Below are positions 13,517-21,901 of a stretch of DNA of 35,513 bases, in pieces. Origin of the DNA: Rossellomorea sp. BNER (GTDB lineage: Bacteria > Bacillota > Bacilli > Bacillales > Bacillaceae_B). The stretch spans positions 83,540 to 119,052 of the forward strand of contig JANAVG010000016.1 in assembly GCA_024213275.1 (NCBI GenBank). The letters are read 5' to 3'. Position numbers and translations under genes: made by a program. The number at the start of each line of letters is the position of its first letter. Position 1 is the first letter of the stretch. The notes beneath the pieces were generated by a model, which did no database searches, was not told the DNA's origin, and saw only the letters and a program-made list of their open reading frames with translations.

Positions 13517-15235
13517 TTATATATTTGTGAATTTTTTTACTGTCTCAATGACTTGTTCATTTGTTTGGAGATTTAGAGCTTCTTCAGCAAGCTTTTGCAT
13601 CTCACTTTTACTTAGTCGAAGAATTTGCGAACGTGCTTTCAATATAGAGGTTGCACTCATTGAAAATTCATCAAGTCCTAATCCAAGAAGGATTGGAACG
13701 GCAATTTCATCTCCGGCCATTTCTCCACACATGCCTGCCCATTTCCCTTCTTTATGAGCAGCATCAATCACCATTTTAATTAACCTTAAGATGGCTGGAT
13801 TATAAGGCTGGTATAAGTATGAAACTCTTTCATTCATACGGTCAGCAGCCATTGTATATTGAATTAGATCGTTTGTTCCAATTGAAAAGAAATCGACTTC
13901 TTTAGCAAAAATATCTGCTATAACAGCGGTAGAAGGAATTTCCACCATAATTCCAACTTCAATATCCTCTGCAACCTTTTCTCCATCCGTCACTAGCTTT
14001 TCTTTCTCTTCCTCCAAAATTCTTTTAGCTTCACGGAACTCATCTAAATTTGAAATCATAGGGAACATGATTTTTAAATTTCCATACTGACTTGCACGAA
14101 GCAATGCTCTTAGCTGAGTTCGGAAAATTTCTTGTTCCTCTAAGCATAACCGAATAGCTCGGAATCCAAGGAAAGGGTTCATTTCTTTTGGAAGATTCAA
14201 ATATGGAAGTTCTTTGTCTCCCCCAATATCAAGTGTACGAACAACAACTGGCTTTCCATCTAAACCTTCTAATACGGCTTTATATGCTTGAAATTGTTCA
14301 TCTTCACTAGGAAGTTCATTTCGTCCCATATAAAGAAATTCAGTCCTATATAAACCGATTCCTTCTCCGCCATTATTCTTGACTCCTTCAAGGTCCTTTG
14401 GAGTTCCGATGTTTGCGGCCAGCTCAACATGGTGACCATCTGATGAAACAGTCTTTTCATTAACCAGCTTTGCCCATTCAGCTTTTTGCTCTTCGTACTT
14501 TACATGTTCTCTCTCATATTCTTCAACGATTTCTTGAGTAGGATTAATATGTACTTCACCATTTAACCCATCCACAATAACGACATCGCCATTTTCTATT
14601 TCAGAAGTAACAGATTTTGCCCCAACTACCGCTGGTATTTCCATTGATCTCGCCATAATCGCAGAATGAGACGTTCTTCCACCTATATCAGTAGTGAACC
14701 CTTTGACAAACTCACGATTTAATTGTGCTGTATCTGACGGCGTTAAATCTTCTGCAATTATGATTACTTCCTCTGAAATCATGCTCGGGTTTGAAACTTG
14801 AACCCCTAACAAATGAGAAAGTACCCGCTTTGTTACATCACGTATATCTGCAGCACGTTCTTTCATATATTCATTATCCATACTTTCAAACATAGAAATA
14901 AACATATCCGCAGTTTCTTTTAACGCATATTCAGCATTAACATTATCGTTCTTAATTTTGTCTTCGATAGGAGTTACTAACTCGGGATCACTTAAAACTA
15001 AAAGGTGGGCATCAAAGATTGCAGCTTTATCAGCTCCAAGATCTTCATTTGCTTTGTCTCTAATGGCTTCTAATTCTGACTTTGATGTATTTAAAGCTTC
15101 TTGGAAGCGCTCAACTTCTTGATCAACAGAATCGATGGATTTTTTTTCAAAAGATAAATCCGGTTCAACCAAGCGATAAGCTTTTGCAATCGCTATTCCA
15201 TTAGAAGCGGCTATTCCTTTTAAAATACTAGACAT
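13517..15235 (-). CDS. ptsI: PTS enzyme I (phosphoenolpyruvate-protein phosphotransferase)
   Basis: This 572-residue cytosolic protein transfers phosphate from phosphoenolpyruvate to HPr, the first step for all PTS sugars. It shows an N-terminal HPr-binding region, the phospho-histidine swivel domain with the active His190 in [12 protein letters not shown], and the C-terminal TIM-barrel PEP-binding domain with [43 protein letters not shown] and the cysteine in GMCGEMAGD. The length is normal. Its ATG overlaps the ptsH stop by one base (TAATG), so translation is coupled, with AGAAGG upstream. A terminator lies about 110 bases downstream. Confidence 0.98.
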   Translation of the reverse strand: MSSILKGIAASNGIAIAKAYRLVEPDLSFEKKSIDSVDQEVERFQEALNTSKSELEAIRDKANEDLGADKAAIFDAHLLVLSDPELVTPIEDKIKNDNVNAEYALKETADMFISMFESMDNEYMKERAADIRDVTKRVLSHLLGVQVSNPSMISEEVIIIAEDLTPSDTAQLNREFVKGFTTDIGGRTSHSAIMARSMEIPAVVGAKSVTSEIENGDVVIVDGLNGEVHINPTQEIVEEYEREHVKYEEQKAEWAKLVNEKTVSSDGHHVELAANIGTPKDLEGVKNNGGEGIGLYRTEFLYMGRNELPSEDEQFQAYKAVLEGLDGKPVVVRTLDIGGDKELPYLNLPKEMNPFLGFRAIRLCLEEQEIFRTQLRALLRASQYGNLKIMFPMISNLDEFREAKRILEEEKEKLVTDGEKVAEDIEVGIMVEIPSTAVIADIFAKEVDFFSIGTNDLIQYTMAADRMNERVSYLYQPYNPAILRLIKMVIDAAHKEGKWAGMCGEMAGDEIAVPILLGLGLDEFSMSATSILKARSQILRLSKSEMQKLAEEALNLQTNEQVIETVKKFTNI

Positions 15236-15501
15236 TATTCAGCTAAACCTTCTTTTTTAAGTGTTTCTTCTAAGCTGTTTAATGCTTCGTCTTCGTCGCT
15301 TCCTTCAGTAATAATTGTGATCTCAGCGTCTTTTCCTACACCTAAAGACATAACACCCATGATGGATTTTAGATTAACTTTTTTTTCTTTGTATTGTAAG
15401 TGAACCTCTGAATCAAATTTGCTTGCCGTTTGAACTAGTAGTGTAGCTGGACGTGCGTGAATTCCAGTATCCGCTATAACTGTAAATTGTTTTTGTGCCA
15501 T
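15235..15501 (-). CDS. ptsH: HPr phosphocarrier protein
   Basis: This 88-residue protein carries His15 in GIHARPA, phosphorylated by enzyme I and passed on to sugar-specific IIA domains. Ser46 in [10 protein letters not shown] is the site of HPr kinase, and P-Ser-HPr is the CcpA co-repressor of Gram-positive carbon catabolite control. TAAGGAG precedes the ATG. It is the first gene of the ptsHI operon. Unlike B. subtilis there is no ptsG or glcT upstream; about 400 bases without a recognisable gene lie there. Confidence 0.98.
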   Translation of the reverse strand: MAQKQFTVIADTGIHARPATLLVQTASKFDSEVHLQYKEKKVNLKSIMGVMSLGVGKDAEITIITEGSDEDEALNSLEETLKKEGLAE

Positions 15502-15542
15502 AATGATCTACTCCTTAGATATATAATTTTGCTTGCTTCATT

Positions 15543-15571
15543 AAATTATCTAATCTTCATCACTTCGTCAA
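15543..15571 (-). promoter_or_regulatory. Probable ptsHI promoter
   Basis: On the minus strand TTGACG at 15566-15571 is a good -35 box. The -10 box is either GATAAT at 15545-15550 (spacing 15) or TAATTT at 15543-15548 (spacing 17). Both are about 45 bases before ptsH. Confidence 0.5.
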
Positions 15572-15810
15572 TGATATTAGTAAAATCTAATCAAAAATGG
15601 ATGAAGAAAAATAGTAAGATAAGCCTTTTCATTTTAAAAGAATAGCACGGTACAGAAAGATAGACAATTGTAATGCCTACTTTTTTTAGTATTTCATCAT
15701 TTTGTAAAGTTATGTTCACTATTTTCCACTATGAATTTGCATTTATTCTTACCATTTACTATTTTACCACTTTTTACTTCTTAGAAAAACTTATGTATAT
15801 GAAAGCTTTC

Positions 15811-15898
15811 AAGAGAGTGACTTAAACATATGGTTTAAGAATTACCTTACATTTATGTGTTAATATAAGTGATTCTAAACAAATTAAGTCACACTCTT
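15811..15898. repeat. Imperfect 15-bp inverted repeat, 58-base loop
   Basis: AAGAGAGTGACTTAA (15811-15825) and TTAAGTCACACTCTT (15884-15898) pair except at one position, and ACATA/TATGT pairs may form inside. No T tract follows on either strand. It ends 9 bases past the stop of the next gene, so it may still slow or end that transcript. The rest of 15502-15907 shows nothing beyond the ptsHI promoter. Confidence 0.6.
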
Positions 15899-15907
15899 CT
15901 TCAAAAT

Positions 15908-16165
15908 CTAAACATAGTGTTTTTTGGAGGTAATAATGGAATTGTAACTTACTTTAGCCTTCGTTACAGTTCCTTTTAATGTAGTTTCATGATCCTCTGT
16001 TAGCCCAGTATATAGATTCACCATATCACAAACACATCTGGCTAGAAGTTCAGTAGCTTGTTTTAAGTCCTTTTCATTGAAATGGGATTGGTCTTTCATT
16101 ACCTCTTCAACAATGTCAAGTGCGATACTTTTCACTCGAAGCGCTTGTTCAACCTCAACTTTCAT
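15908..16165 (-). CDS. Small protein of unknown function
   Basis: I do not recognise this 85-residue protein. It is predicted to be mostly helical, with alternating charged and hydrophobic residues (VEQALRVKSIALDIVEEVMK, LKQATELLARCVCDMVNLYTGL) and a basic tail TSKKHYV. It has two cysteines (RCVCD) but no further metal motif, and no signal peptide or membrane segment. The start is ATG at 16165 with AAAGGGG eight bases upstream; a TTG two codons earlier is too close. It lies alone between ptsHI and a tiny membrane peptide gene. The ribosome-binding site and amphipathic pattern support a real gene. Confidence 0.6.
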   Translation of the reverse strand: MKVEVEQALRVKSIALDIVEEVMKDQSHFNEKDLKQATELLARCVCDMVNLYTGLTEDHETTLKGTVTKAKVSYNSIITSKKHYV

Positions 16166-16358
16166 CTCCAAAGCCCCTTTCTACTCTTCTAGTAAATTCT
16201 ATGCAAAGATTGCTAGATTAGAACAATAAAAGAAGGTTTTAAAAAACCTATGAGGTTATGGGTTGAAAATTGAAATAATTTACAAAATTTTAAGACTTTT
16301 ATAAAATAAATCGTACATTCAACACTTATTATTTTACTAAAACCATTGGAGTGATTGG

Positions 16359-16439
16359 ATGGATTCGAATATAGTGGTGAGCCTTATTTTTATTATGTTC
16401 ATTGGGATGTTTAATTTATATTTGCTTAGAAAATCATAA
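16359..16439 (+). CDS. 26-residue single-span membrane peptide
   Basis: The frame encodes MDSNIVVSLIFIMFIGMFNL followed by YLLRKS: a short acidic start, one hydrophobic helix of about 19 residues, and a basic end. This is the pattern of small bacterial membrane peptides with the N-terminus out and the C-terminus in. GGAG lies about eight bases before the ATG at 16359. A hairpin follows within ten bases of the stop. It is transcribed away from the unknown gene at 15908-16165 and converges on ykvT. No family is recognised; the clean layout supports expression. Confidence 0.5.
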   Translation: MDSNIVVSLIFIMFIGMFNLYLLRKS

Positions 16440-16448
16440 ATAGTGGCC

Positions 16449-16508
16449 GGAACCACATATTTTACCCATATATCAAATATTTCTAATATATGTTGTAGTT
16501 GTGGTTCC
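16449..16508. repeat. GGAACCACA inverted repeat between convergent genes
   Basis: GGAACCACA (16449-16457) pairs perfectly with TGTGGTTCC (16500-16508), and AT-rich ATATAT/ATATAT pairing is possible inside. No T tract follows. On the minus strand the outer bases read GTCAGGAACC and ATGTGGTTCCG, the same as the inner arms of the hairpin after patA. Confidence 0.6.
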
Positions 16509-16524
16509 TGACTTATTCTATCTA

Positions 16525-17115
16525 TTATTTAGCAAACACATGATTACCGATTGTTAGTGTAGTTTGGCGTGAGAAAATCCACTTACTACTTGAAGTATCA
16601 GGGTTATAGAAAAAAACAGAACCCTTCCCTTGACCGTTAAAAGCTAGAGCTTCATCTACAGCTTCATAGTCTTCTGAATTAGCTCTTTCATTAATGGTTC
16701 CTGTTTGAACAGGAGTAAATGCATAGTGGCCATTTGCTTTTTGGTAGATGACTTCCTTCACAGAATCAGGGAAATCCTTATGATCTACTCTATTAAGAAC
16801 AACTGTTGCCACAGCCACCTTACCGGCATATGGTTCTCCTTTTGCTTCTGCATGAACTAGCTGAGCTAATAGTTGTCTCTCTTCACTAGAAATGGATGAT
16901 GGTAGTGTAAATTGTTGGCCGGGATAAATTATAGTTGATTCTAATTGATTTACATTTTTTAAATCTACAACTGATACTCCATACTCTTTTCCAATGTTCC
17001 AAAGGGTGTCCCCCTCTTTTACCGTATGAATTGAATTAGCGGAGGCTTCCTTTGCTTGAAATGCAAATATAGAAGCAGCTGCGATTGTAAGTATGACTCC
17101 TTTTTTTAATAGCAT
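16525..17115 (-). CDS. ykvT: YkvT-like LysM / SleB-type cell-wall hydrolase
   Basis: This 196-residue exported protein has a signal peptide (LLKKGVILTIAAASIFAF, cut after EASA at about residue 26), one LysM domain (about 28-72, HTVKEGDTLWNIGKEYGV) that binds peptidoglycan, and a SleB/CwlJ-type hydrolase domain (about 77-196) with the likely catalytic Glu90 in LVHAEAKGE and the NRV and NG-type family motifs. Members cleave spore cortex or vegetative peptidoglycan as lytic transglycosylase-like enzymes. By neighbourhood (ykvS close by) and layout it is the YkvT homologue. GGAGGTCG lies before the ATG. The gene is preceded by a small unknown gene on the same strand. Confidence 0.85.
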   Translation of the reverse strand: MLLKKGVILTIAAASIFAFQAKEASANSIHTVKEGDTLWNIGKEYGVSVVDLKNVNQLESTIIYPGQQFTLPSSISSEERQLLAQLVHAEAKGEPYAGKVAVATVVLNRVDHKDFPDSVKEVIYQKANGHYAFTPVQTGTINERANSEDYEAVDEALAFNGQGKGSVFFYNPDTSSSKWIFSRQTTLTIGNHVFAK

Positions 17116-17229
17116 ATGTATCGACCTCCATAATCGAATTTCTTTCTTAAGATAACAAGGAATTCGTTTAATTTCATTCGGAAATCGTTTCCACTACATA
17201 GCTATGGATCAACTTTTGGTTCATCCTTG

Positions 17230-17424
17230 TTAACTTCTTGGCTCTTCTAAATAGCGATAAATCACGCTTCCTCCATGTTGTGCAATACCTCTAAAATGCT
17301 TAAAGTCTGGTTCCTTTACAAGGATACTTCGAAAATCAAGAAAATCCTCTTTTGATATCAAAATTTCTTCAGTTTCTTTTTTTCTTAAATTTTCAAGTAT
17401 GATTACGATTGAATCCTTATCCAT
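17230..17424 (-). CDS. Small protein of unknown function
   Basis: I do not recognise this 64-residue protein. It runs MDKDSIVIILENLRKKETEE, a middle ISKEDFLDFRSILVKEPDFK and an end HFRGIAQHGGSVIYRYLEEP; it is charged, soluble and probably alpha/beta. The ATG at 17424 has AGGGAG eight bases upstream, whereas an upstream in-frame start at 17469 has none. It lies just upstream of ykvT on the same strand, 114 bases apart, and divergent from ykvS. It may be co-transcribed with ykvT, but a promoter in between cannot be excluded. Confidence 0.6.
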   Translation of the reverse strand: MDKDSIVIILENLRKKETEEILISKEDFLDFRSILVKEPDFKHFRGIAQHGGSVIYRYLEEPRS

Positions 17425-17595
17425 TTGTCTTCTCCCTTCATTTCTTTCATATACTAAAATGATAATCATATATTTATAAAAAGAAAATAGTTAAAAAAAT
17501 TCATTGAATTCTAACAAAATACTTTACCTTTTTACAATCTTAAGGCAAACTGTTATTAATTGTATGTTGATTATAGTGAGAAGGGGAGATTGTTC

Positions 17596-17775
17596 TTGAA
17601 AAAAGCAGAGGTTGGAAACTTAATTGAATTTAAAGAAGGATTAAGAGGTATTGTTGAAAAAGTAAACGAAAACTCTGTTATAGTTGATTTAACATATATG
17701 GAAAACTATCGTGATCTAGAACTAGAAGAGAAAACCGTAGTCAACCATAAAAACTATAAGATCGTCCAAGCGTAG
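17596..17775 (+). CDS. ykvS: YkvS-like DUF2187 protein
   Basis: This 59-residue protein resembles B. subtilis YkvS: KKAEVGNLIEFKEGLRGIVE, then VNENSVIVDLTYMENY and the end KTVVNHKNYKIVQ. The fold is a small beta-barrel-like DUF2187 domain of unknown role. The start is TTG at 17596, seven bases after AAGGGGAG; the frame is open further upstream to a TTG at 17560 but without a site. It is a single gene, divergent from the small gene at 17230-17424, and ends before a strong hairpin shared with the convergent gene on its right. Confidence 0.85.
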   Translation: MKKAEVGNLIEFKEGLRGIVEKVNENSVIVDLTYMENYRDLELEEKTVVNHKNYKIVQA

Positions 17776-17838
17776 CCTGTTCGATCTAATTAATGAACTT
17801 ACAACTCGTTATTCAATAATCAATCATTACTATACGTA

Positions 17839-17871
17839 AAGGGACTGACCTAATAAAAGTGTCAGTCCCTT
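17839..17871. terminator. Hairpin between convergent genes
   Basis: A perfect 11-bp stem AAGGGACTGAC (17839-17849) with GTCAGTCCCTT (17861-17871). T tracts are weak on both sides, but the position between converging genes fits a bidirectional terminator. Confidence 0.7.
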
Positions 17872-17896
17872 ATGTCTCATTATTTTGTTAAAACCA

Positions 17897-18031
17897 TTAT
17901 GATTGTTCTTCAGGACTCTTCTCAAGCGGTTCTTCAGCTATTTGTTTGAATGATTCTACCTTCCCATGTGGATTTTGATCTTGCTTCCTTACATCCCATT
18001 GTCTTTCTTTCTCTTTTTTTGATTTCGTCAA
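17897..18031 (-). CDS. Small hydrophilic 44-residue protein
   Basis: The product is MTKSKKEKERQWDVRKQDQN followed by a tail rich in Glu, Pro and Ser (EEPLEKSPEEQS). It has no hydrophobic segment and is likely disordered. The start is TTG at 18031 because a full AAGGAGG lies seven bases upstream; an upstream extension to 18085 lacks a site. Small, highly charged proteins of this kind are common in spore formers, but I do not recognise this one. It lies between ykvS (convergent) and ykvI (same strand). Confidence 0.55.
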   Translation of the reverse strand: MTKSKKEKERQWDVRKQDQNPHGKVESFKQIAEEPLEKSPEEQS

Positions 18032-18218
18032 GGTTATCCCTCCTTCATTGATATCTTGAACGTTTTTTATCAAAATTAAACTCATTCTTTCTATTACACC
18101 CCAATTTTAAGGGACGTTGTTTTTCCATGTGTAGAAAGCTTTTAAGTAAACTTCGATTTTCCATTACGGTATTAAAAATAAAGGAAATTTGTCTTTGGAC
18201 CAGGCAAAAATTTCTTGC

Positions 18219-19256
18219 TTATAATTGTGTTCTCGGTTTCATCCAAAGAAGAACAATGTAGATTAAGCTTAAATACCCGAAAAGAGGATATAAATAGGCT
18301 AGCAATTGACTATATTCAAATAAACTTAACAAATATATCATTAAAAAAATAAAGCTAAACACCCAAAATCTCGGCCCGCCCCAATATTGACTCATCTGCT
18401 TTTCTAAACCAAAAACTCCTCCGATAACGGAAGTGAAAATTTCCCCGTAAATGATGAAAATATATATAAAGTAAATGCCCTGTACCATTCCTTTCACAAC
18501 GACTGCCATCGGAATTTGATAAAGATTTAGATCTGGGATCATTACAAGTGTAAAATGGCTAGAGATGAGAATGACAGTCAAAAGAAATCCACCAATAATT
18601 CCACCATATCGTATCGTTTTAAGATCCTCTGCTTCCCCTGCAATAGGGACTAAAACAGCCGAAGCCATTGAAAGGTTGAAGGCTACATACGAAAATGGAG
18701 CTATAACTGATTTCCAACCATCATCTACATGCGGAATAACGAGCAGAGTTTCTAGGAATGCAGTGTCACTGACTGAATGTATCATTAGTATTAAATTAAA
18801 CAGAATCATAATGGGAACAACAAAAGAATTAACGGCAAATAGTCCCTTTGTTCCAACCGCCATAACGATAAAACCGAGGAAAATCGTTAATAATACACCC
18901 CATTGCTTCGAAAACCCGAGTTGCTCTTGAAAAACCGCTCCAGCACCAGAAAGCATGACAGCCGTAACTCCAACTAACATAAACATCATCAATAAATTCA
19001 TGAATTTTGAAAGCCACTTTCCAAACAAATATTCATTTAATTCTTCATAAGAAGATGCTTTTAATTGATGTGCTTTTATCATAATTTTGGTTCCGAGGAC
19101 AATAAATAAATACCCACTTATTAAGATGGCTAAAAACCCAATAAAGCCAAATCGGGTAAAAAATTCAACTATTTCTCTTCCCGTTGCAAATCCTGCTCCA
19201 ATAACTGTTCCTACATAAACAGCTGCTATTTGGAAAGCACCTGATAACCGATTCAC
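18219..19256 (-). CDS. ykvI: YkvI-like membrane transport protein
   Basis: This 345-residue integral membrane protein has about ten hydrophobic segments. Its start AAVYVGTVIGAGFATGREIV has the glycine-rich first helix seen in APC-superfamily and SSS-like transporters, and the protein matches the B. subtilis YkvI family. The substrate is unknown. The start is GTG at 19256 with GGTGG seven bases upstream. In B. subtilis ykvI lies next to clpE, as here, and the two genes are divergent with the CtsR-controlled promoter between them. No clear terminator follows. Confidence 0.85.
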   Translation of the reverse strand: MNRLSGAFQIAAVYVGTVIGAGFATGREIVEFFTRFGFIGFLAILISGYLFIVLGTKIMIKAHQLKASSYEELNEYLFGKWLSKFMNLLMMFMLVGVTAVMLSGAGAVFQEQLGFSKQWGVLLTIFLGFIVMAVGTKGLFAVNSFVVPIMILFNLILMIHSVSDTAFLETLLVIPHVDDGWKSVIAPFSYVAFNLSMASAVLVPIAGEAEDLKTIRYGGIIGGFLLTVILISSHFTLVMIPDLNLYQIPMAVVVKGMVQGIYFIYIFIIYGEIFTSVIGGVFGLEKQMSQYWGGPRFWVFSFIFLMIYLLSLFEYSQLLAYLYPLFGYLSLIYIVLLWMKPRTQL

Positions 19257-19431
19257 CCTTCAACCACCGCCTAAATTTTCCTTATACATCTACCTTATGT
19301 ACAAGCAATGGAAATCAGAAGCAATAATCATTCAGGAAAAAAATCTGTTATTTACTCCATTTCATATAGATCAAAGTCCAAGCGTACTCCCTGCTTCTGA
19401 TGAAGGTAAAAATTTCCTCGGGTTAAATACT

Positions 19432-19460
19432 TGAAAGTCAAAGATAGTCAAATTATAATA
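19432..19460 (+). promoter_or_regulatory. Sigma-A promoter of clpE
   Basis: TTGAAA (19432-19437) and a perfect TATAAT (19455-19460) are 17 bases apart. The spacer is filled by a CtsR box. The leader to the ATG at 19562 is about 95 bases and contains two more CtsR boxes. Confidence 0.85.
19437..19453 (+). promoter_or_regulatory. CtsR box 1
   Basis: AGTCAAAGATAGTCAAA is a perfect tandem heptad with a 3-base spacer, the CtsR form RGTCAAAnAnRGTCAAA. It overlaps the spacer of the clpE promoter. Confidence 0.9.
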
Positions 19461-19469
19461 AAATCAAAT

Positions 19470-19486
19470 GTCAGTAATGGTCAAAT
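19470..19486 (+). promoter_or_regulatory. CtsR box 2 (degenerate)
   Basis: TGTCAGTAATGGTCAAA has a perfect second heptad and a 5-of-7 first one. It lies just downstream of the start of transcription. Confidence 0.6.
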
Positions 19487-19516
19487 TATTCCTTAGCGCT
19501 ATTTTTTTATTGGATT

Positions 19517-19533
19517 GGTCAAAGATAGTCAAA
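19517..19533 (+). promoter_or_regulatory. CtsR box 3
   Basis: GGTCAAAGATAGTCAAA is a perfect CtsR tandem heptad in the leader, about 30 bases before the clpE start. Confidence 0.88.
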
Positions 19534-19561
19534 GACAAATAATAGATAGGAGGTTTTGTTG

Positions 19562-21673
19562 ATGTTATGTCAGCAATGTCAAGAAAGAAAAGCAAATATT
19601 AACCTTCATTTAAATATAAACGGTCAAAACAAAGAAATGCATTTATGTACTAGCTGCTACCAACAAACTAACAGGAAAATTGGATCTGGAGCATTACCAT
19701 CTAATCAAAATGGTCAAAATTTCTCAGCATTTGATGGATTTTTCAAAAATTCTGGTTTTCCTAAAATGTCAACTGGTGTTCATAAAGCAGAAGCTCAAAA
19801 TAATTCCTTCTTGAATCAGTTTGGACGAAATTTAACTTCCATTGCAAAAGAAGGTTTAATTGACCCTGTGATTGGGAGAAATGAAGAAATTAAACGAGTC
19901 ATTGAGGTGCTGAATCGTAGAAATAAAAATAACCCCGTACTTATTGGTGAGCCCGGGGTTGGGAAAACAGCCATTGCTGAAGGTCTTGCAAATCGTATTG
20001 CAGAAGGTGAAGTGCCTTCAAAGCTTAGAAATAAGCAAGTATATTTATTAGATGTATCATCTCTTGTAGCGAATACAGGAGTACGCGGGCAATTTGAAGA
20101 AAGAATACAGCAATTAATTTCCGAAGTTCAAAAACAAGAAAATGTTATTTTATTTATTGATGAAATTCATTTACTTGTAGGAGCGGGTTCTGCGGAGGGA
20201 AGCATGGATGCTGGTAATATTCTTAAACCTGCTCTTGCCCGTGGTGAGTTACAGGTTGTTGGAGCGACGACACTAAAAGAATATCGACAAATTGAGAAAG
20301 ATGCAGCTCTCGAAAGACGTTTTCAACCTATTCAAGTAAGCGAACCTTCTCTTGACGAAGCATTAGATATCCTTCATGGACTAAGAAAAACATATGAAGA
20401 CTATCATAATGTCTCATTTCAGGTGGATGCTTTAAAGGCTTGTGTAAATCTTTCACATCGTTATATTCAGGACCGTTTCTTACCTGATAAAGCCATTGAC
20501 TTGTTAGATGAAGCAGGGTCAAAACTAAATTTATCTATAAAGAATAGTGGTCATAATAGTGAACGATTAAAACAAATAGAAAACGAGAAACAGAAAGCTT
20601 TAGCAGACGAAAATTACGAATTTGCAGCAAAATTAAGAGATGAAGAACTAAAAATTGAACATCAAATGGAAGAAGGAACTGAACATGTACGCCCTCAAGT
20701 AACAGTTGCTCATATTCAGGAATTAATTGAAAAGAAAACCGGTATTCCAGTTGGCAAGCTACAAAGCGATGATCAATTGAAAGTGAAATACCTAGAAGAA
20801 AATTTGAGCAAAAATGTTATTGGTCAAAGAGAAGCAGTCGAAAAAGTGGCAAAGGCGATTCGCCGTAGTCGTGCTGGATTAAAATCGAAAAACCGCCCAA
20901 TTGGATCGTTCTTATTTGTTGGACCTACTGGTGTGGGGAAAACAGAGTTAACAAAAACCTTAGCAGAAGAGTTATTCGGCTCCAAGGAAGCCCTCATTCG
21001 TCTCGATATGAGTGAATTTATGGAGAAACATAGTGTATCTAAACTAATTGGGTCCCCTCCAGGATATGTCGGCCACGACGAAGCTGGACAATTATCCGAA
21101 AAAGTTCGACGTAATCCGTATAGTATTATTTTATTGGATGAAATTGAAAAAGCGCATCCTGATGTACAGCATATGTTCCTGCAAATTCTAGAAGATGGTC
21201 GTTTAACGGATAGCCAAGGTCGTACTGTTAGCTTTAAAGAAACGGTTATCGTGATGACAAGTAATGCAGGTGTTGAGGTAAAGAACAATACAGTAGGATT
21301 TGAAACTGGGGCTATTCAAGAATCTACTATTTTAGCTTCTCTAACTCAATACTTTAGACCAGAGTTTTTAAATCGACTTGATAACATTATCGAGTTCAAC
21401 TCATTATCTAAGGAATCTTTACTCTCGATTGTAGAATTATTAATAAATGAATTAAAAGATACCCTCAATGAGCAAGGCATAACATTATCCGTCAATCAAG
21501 AAGTTAAAGATAAGATTGTAGAACTAGGATATCACCTAGAATATGGGGCTAGACCATTAAGAAGAGTAATCCAAGAAAAAATAGAGGATTCCATTGCAGA
21601 CATTCTATTAGATTTGCCAGAAACTAAAACCCTTAATGCTTTTCTGGATGAAGAACAAATTCAAATCAAATAA
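19562..21673 (+). CDS. clpE: ClpE, zinc-finger AAA+ unfoldase of the ClpEP protease
   Basis: This 703-residue HSP100 protein has an N-terminal zinc finger (Cys3, Cys6, Cys29, Cys32), two AAA+ modules (GEPGVGKTA and [18 protein letters not shown] and IILLDEIE), a UVR-like coiled segment between them ([20 protein letters not shown]), and a VGF loop (in NNTVGFETG) of the kind that docks on ClpP. Together with ClpP it degrades damaged proteins, and in B. subtilis it helps end the CtsR response. I chose the ATG at 19562, eight bases after AGGAGG; two TTG codons precede it. Three CtsR boxes show heat-shock control. Confidence 0.97.
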   Translation: MLCQQCQERKANINLHLNINGQNKEMHLCTSCYQQTNRKIGSGALPSNQNGQNFSAFDGFFKNSGFPKMSTGVHKAEAQNNSFLNQFGRNLTSIAKEGLIDPVIGRNEEIKRVIEVLNRRNKNNPVLIGEPGVGKTAIAEGLANRIAEGEVPSKLRNKQVYLLDVSSLVANTGVRGQFEERIQQLISEVQKQENVILFIDEIHLLVGAGSAEGSMDAGNILKPALARGELQVVGATTLKEYRQIEKDAALERRFQPIQVSEPSLDEALDILHGLRKTYEDYHNVSFQVDALKACVNLSHRYIQDRFLPDKAIDLLDEAGSKLNLSIKNSGHNSERLKQIENEKQKALADENYEFAAKLRDEELKIEHQMEEGTEHVRPQVTVAHIQELIEKKTGIPVGKLQSDDQLKVKYLEENLSKNVIGQREAVEKVAKAIRRSRAGLKSKNRPIGSFLFVGPTGVGKTELTKTLAEELFGSKEALIRLDMSEFMEKHSVSKLIGSPPGYVGHDEAGQLSEKVRRNPYSIILLDEIEKAHPDVQHMFLQILEDGRLTDSQGRTVSFKETVIVMTSNAGVEVKNNTVGFETGAIQESTILASLTQYFRPEFLNRLDNIIEFNSLSKESLLSIVELLINELKDTLNEQGITLSVNQEVKDKIVELGYHLEYGARPLRRVIQEKIEDSIADILLDLPETKTLNAFLDEEQIQIK

Positions 21674-21680
21674 TAATCTT

Positions 21681-21727
21681 ATCCCGGTCGAGGCAGCAAT
21701 CCTGTCGCCATCGACCGGGATTTTTTC
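21681..21727 (+). terminator. Terminator of clpE
   Basis: ATCCCGGTCGA (21681-21691) pairs with TCGACCGGGAT (21711-21721), followed by a T tract. Confidence 0.92.
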
Positions 21728-21901
21728 ATCATACCTCGTAAAATGGATTTGGAAGGATTAAACTACACCACCAAATCATCCCTATAATTCCTCATAAATA
21801 ACAATAATGTAAATGATTTTACTCATATACATTGCCCTAATCACTATTTTTAGCTAAAATTTAACAGAGGATCGTATTAGATAAAGTGAGGTACTAATTT
21901 C

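Noticed and set aside
15800..15811. TGAAAGCTTTCA near ptsHI as a CcpA site
   Set aside because: It lacks the central CG that CcpA sites need and is a plain 12-bp palindrome; it also lies over 200 bases upstream of the ptsH promoter.
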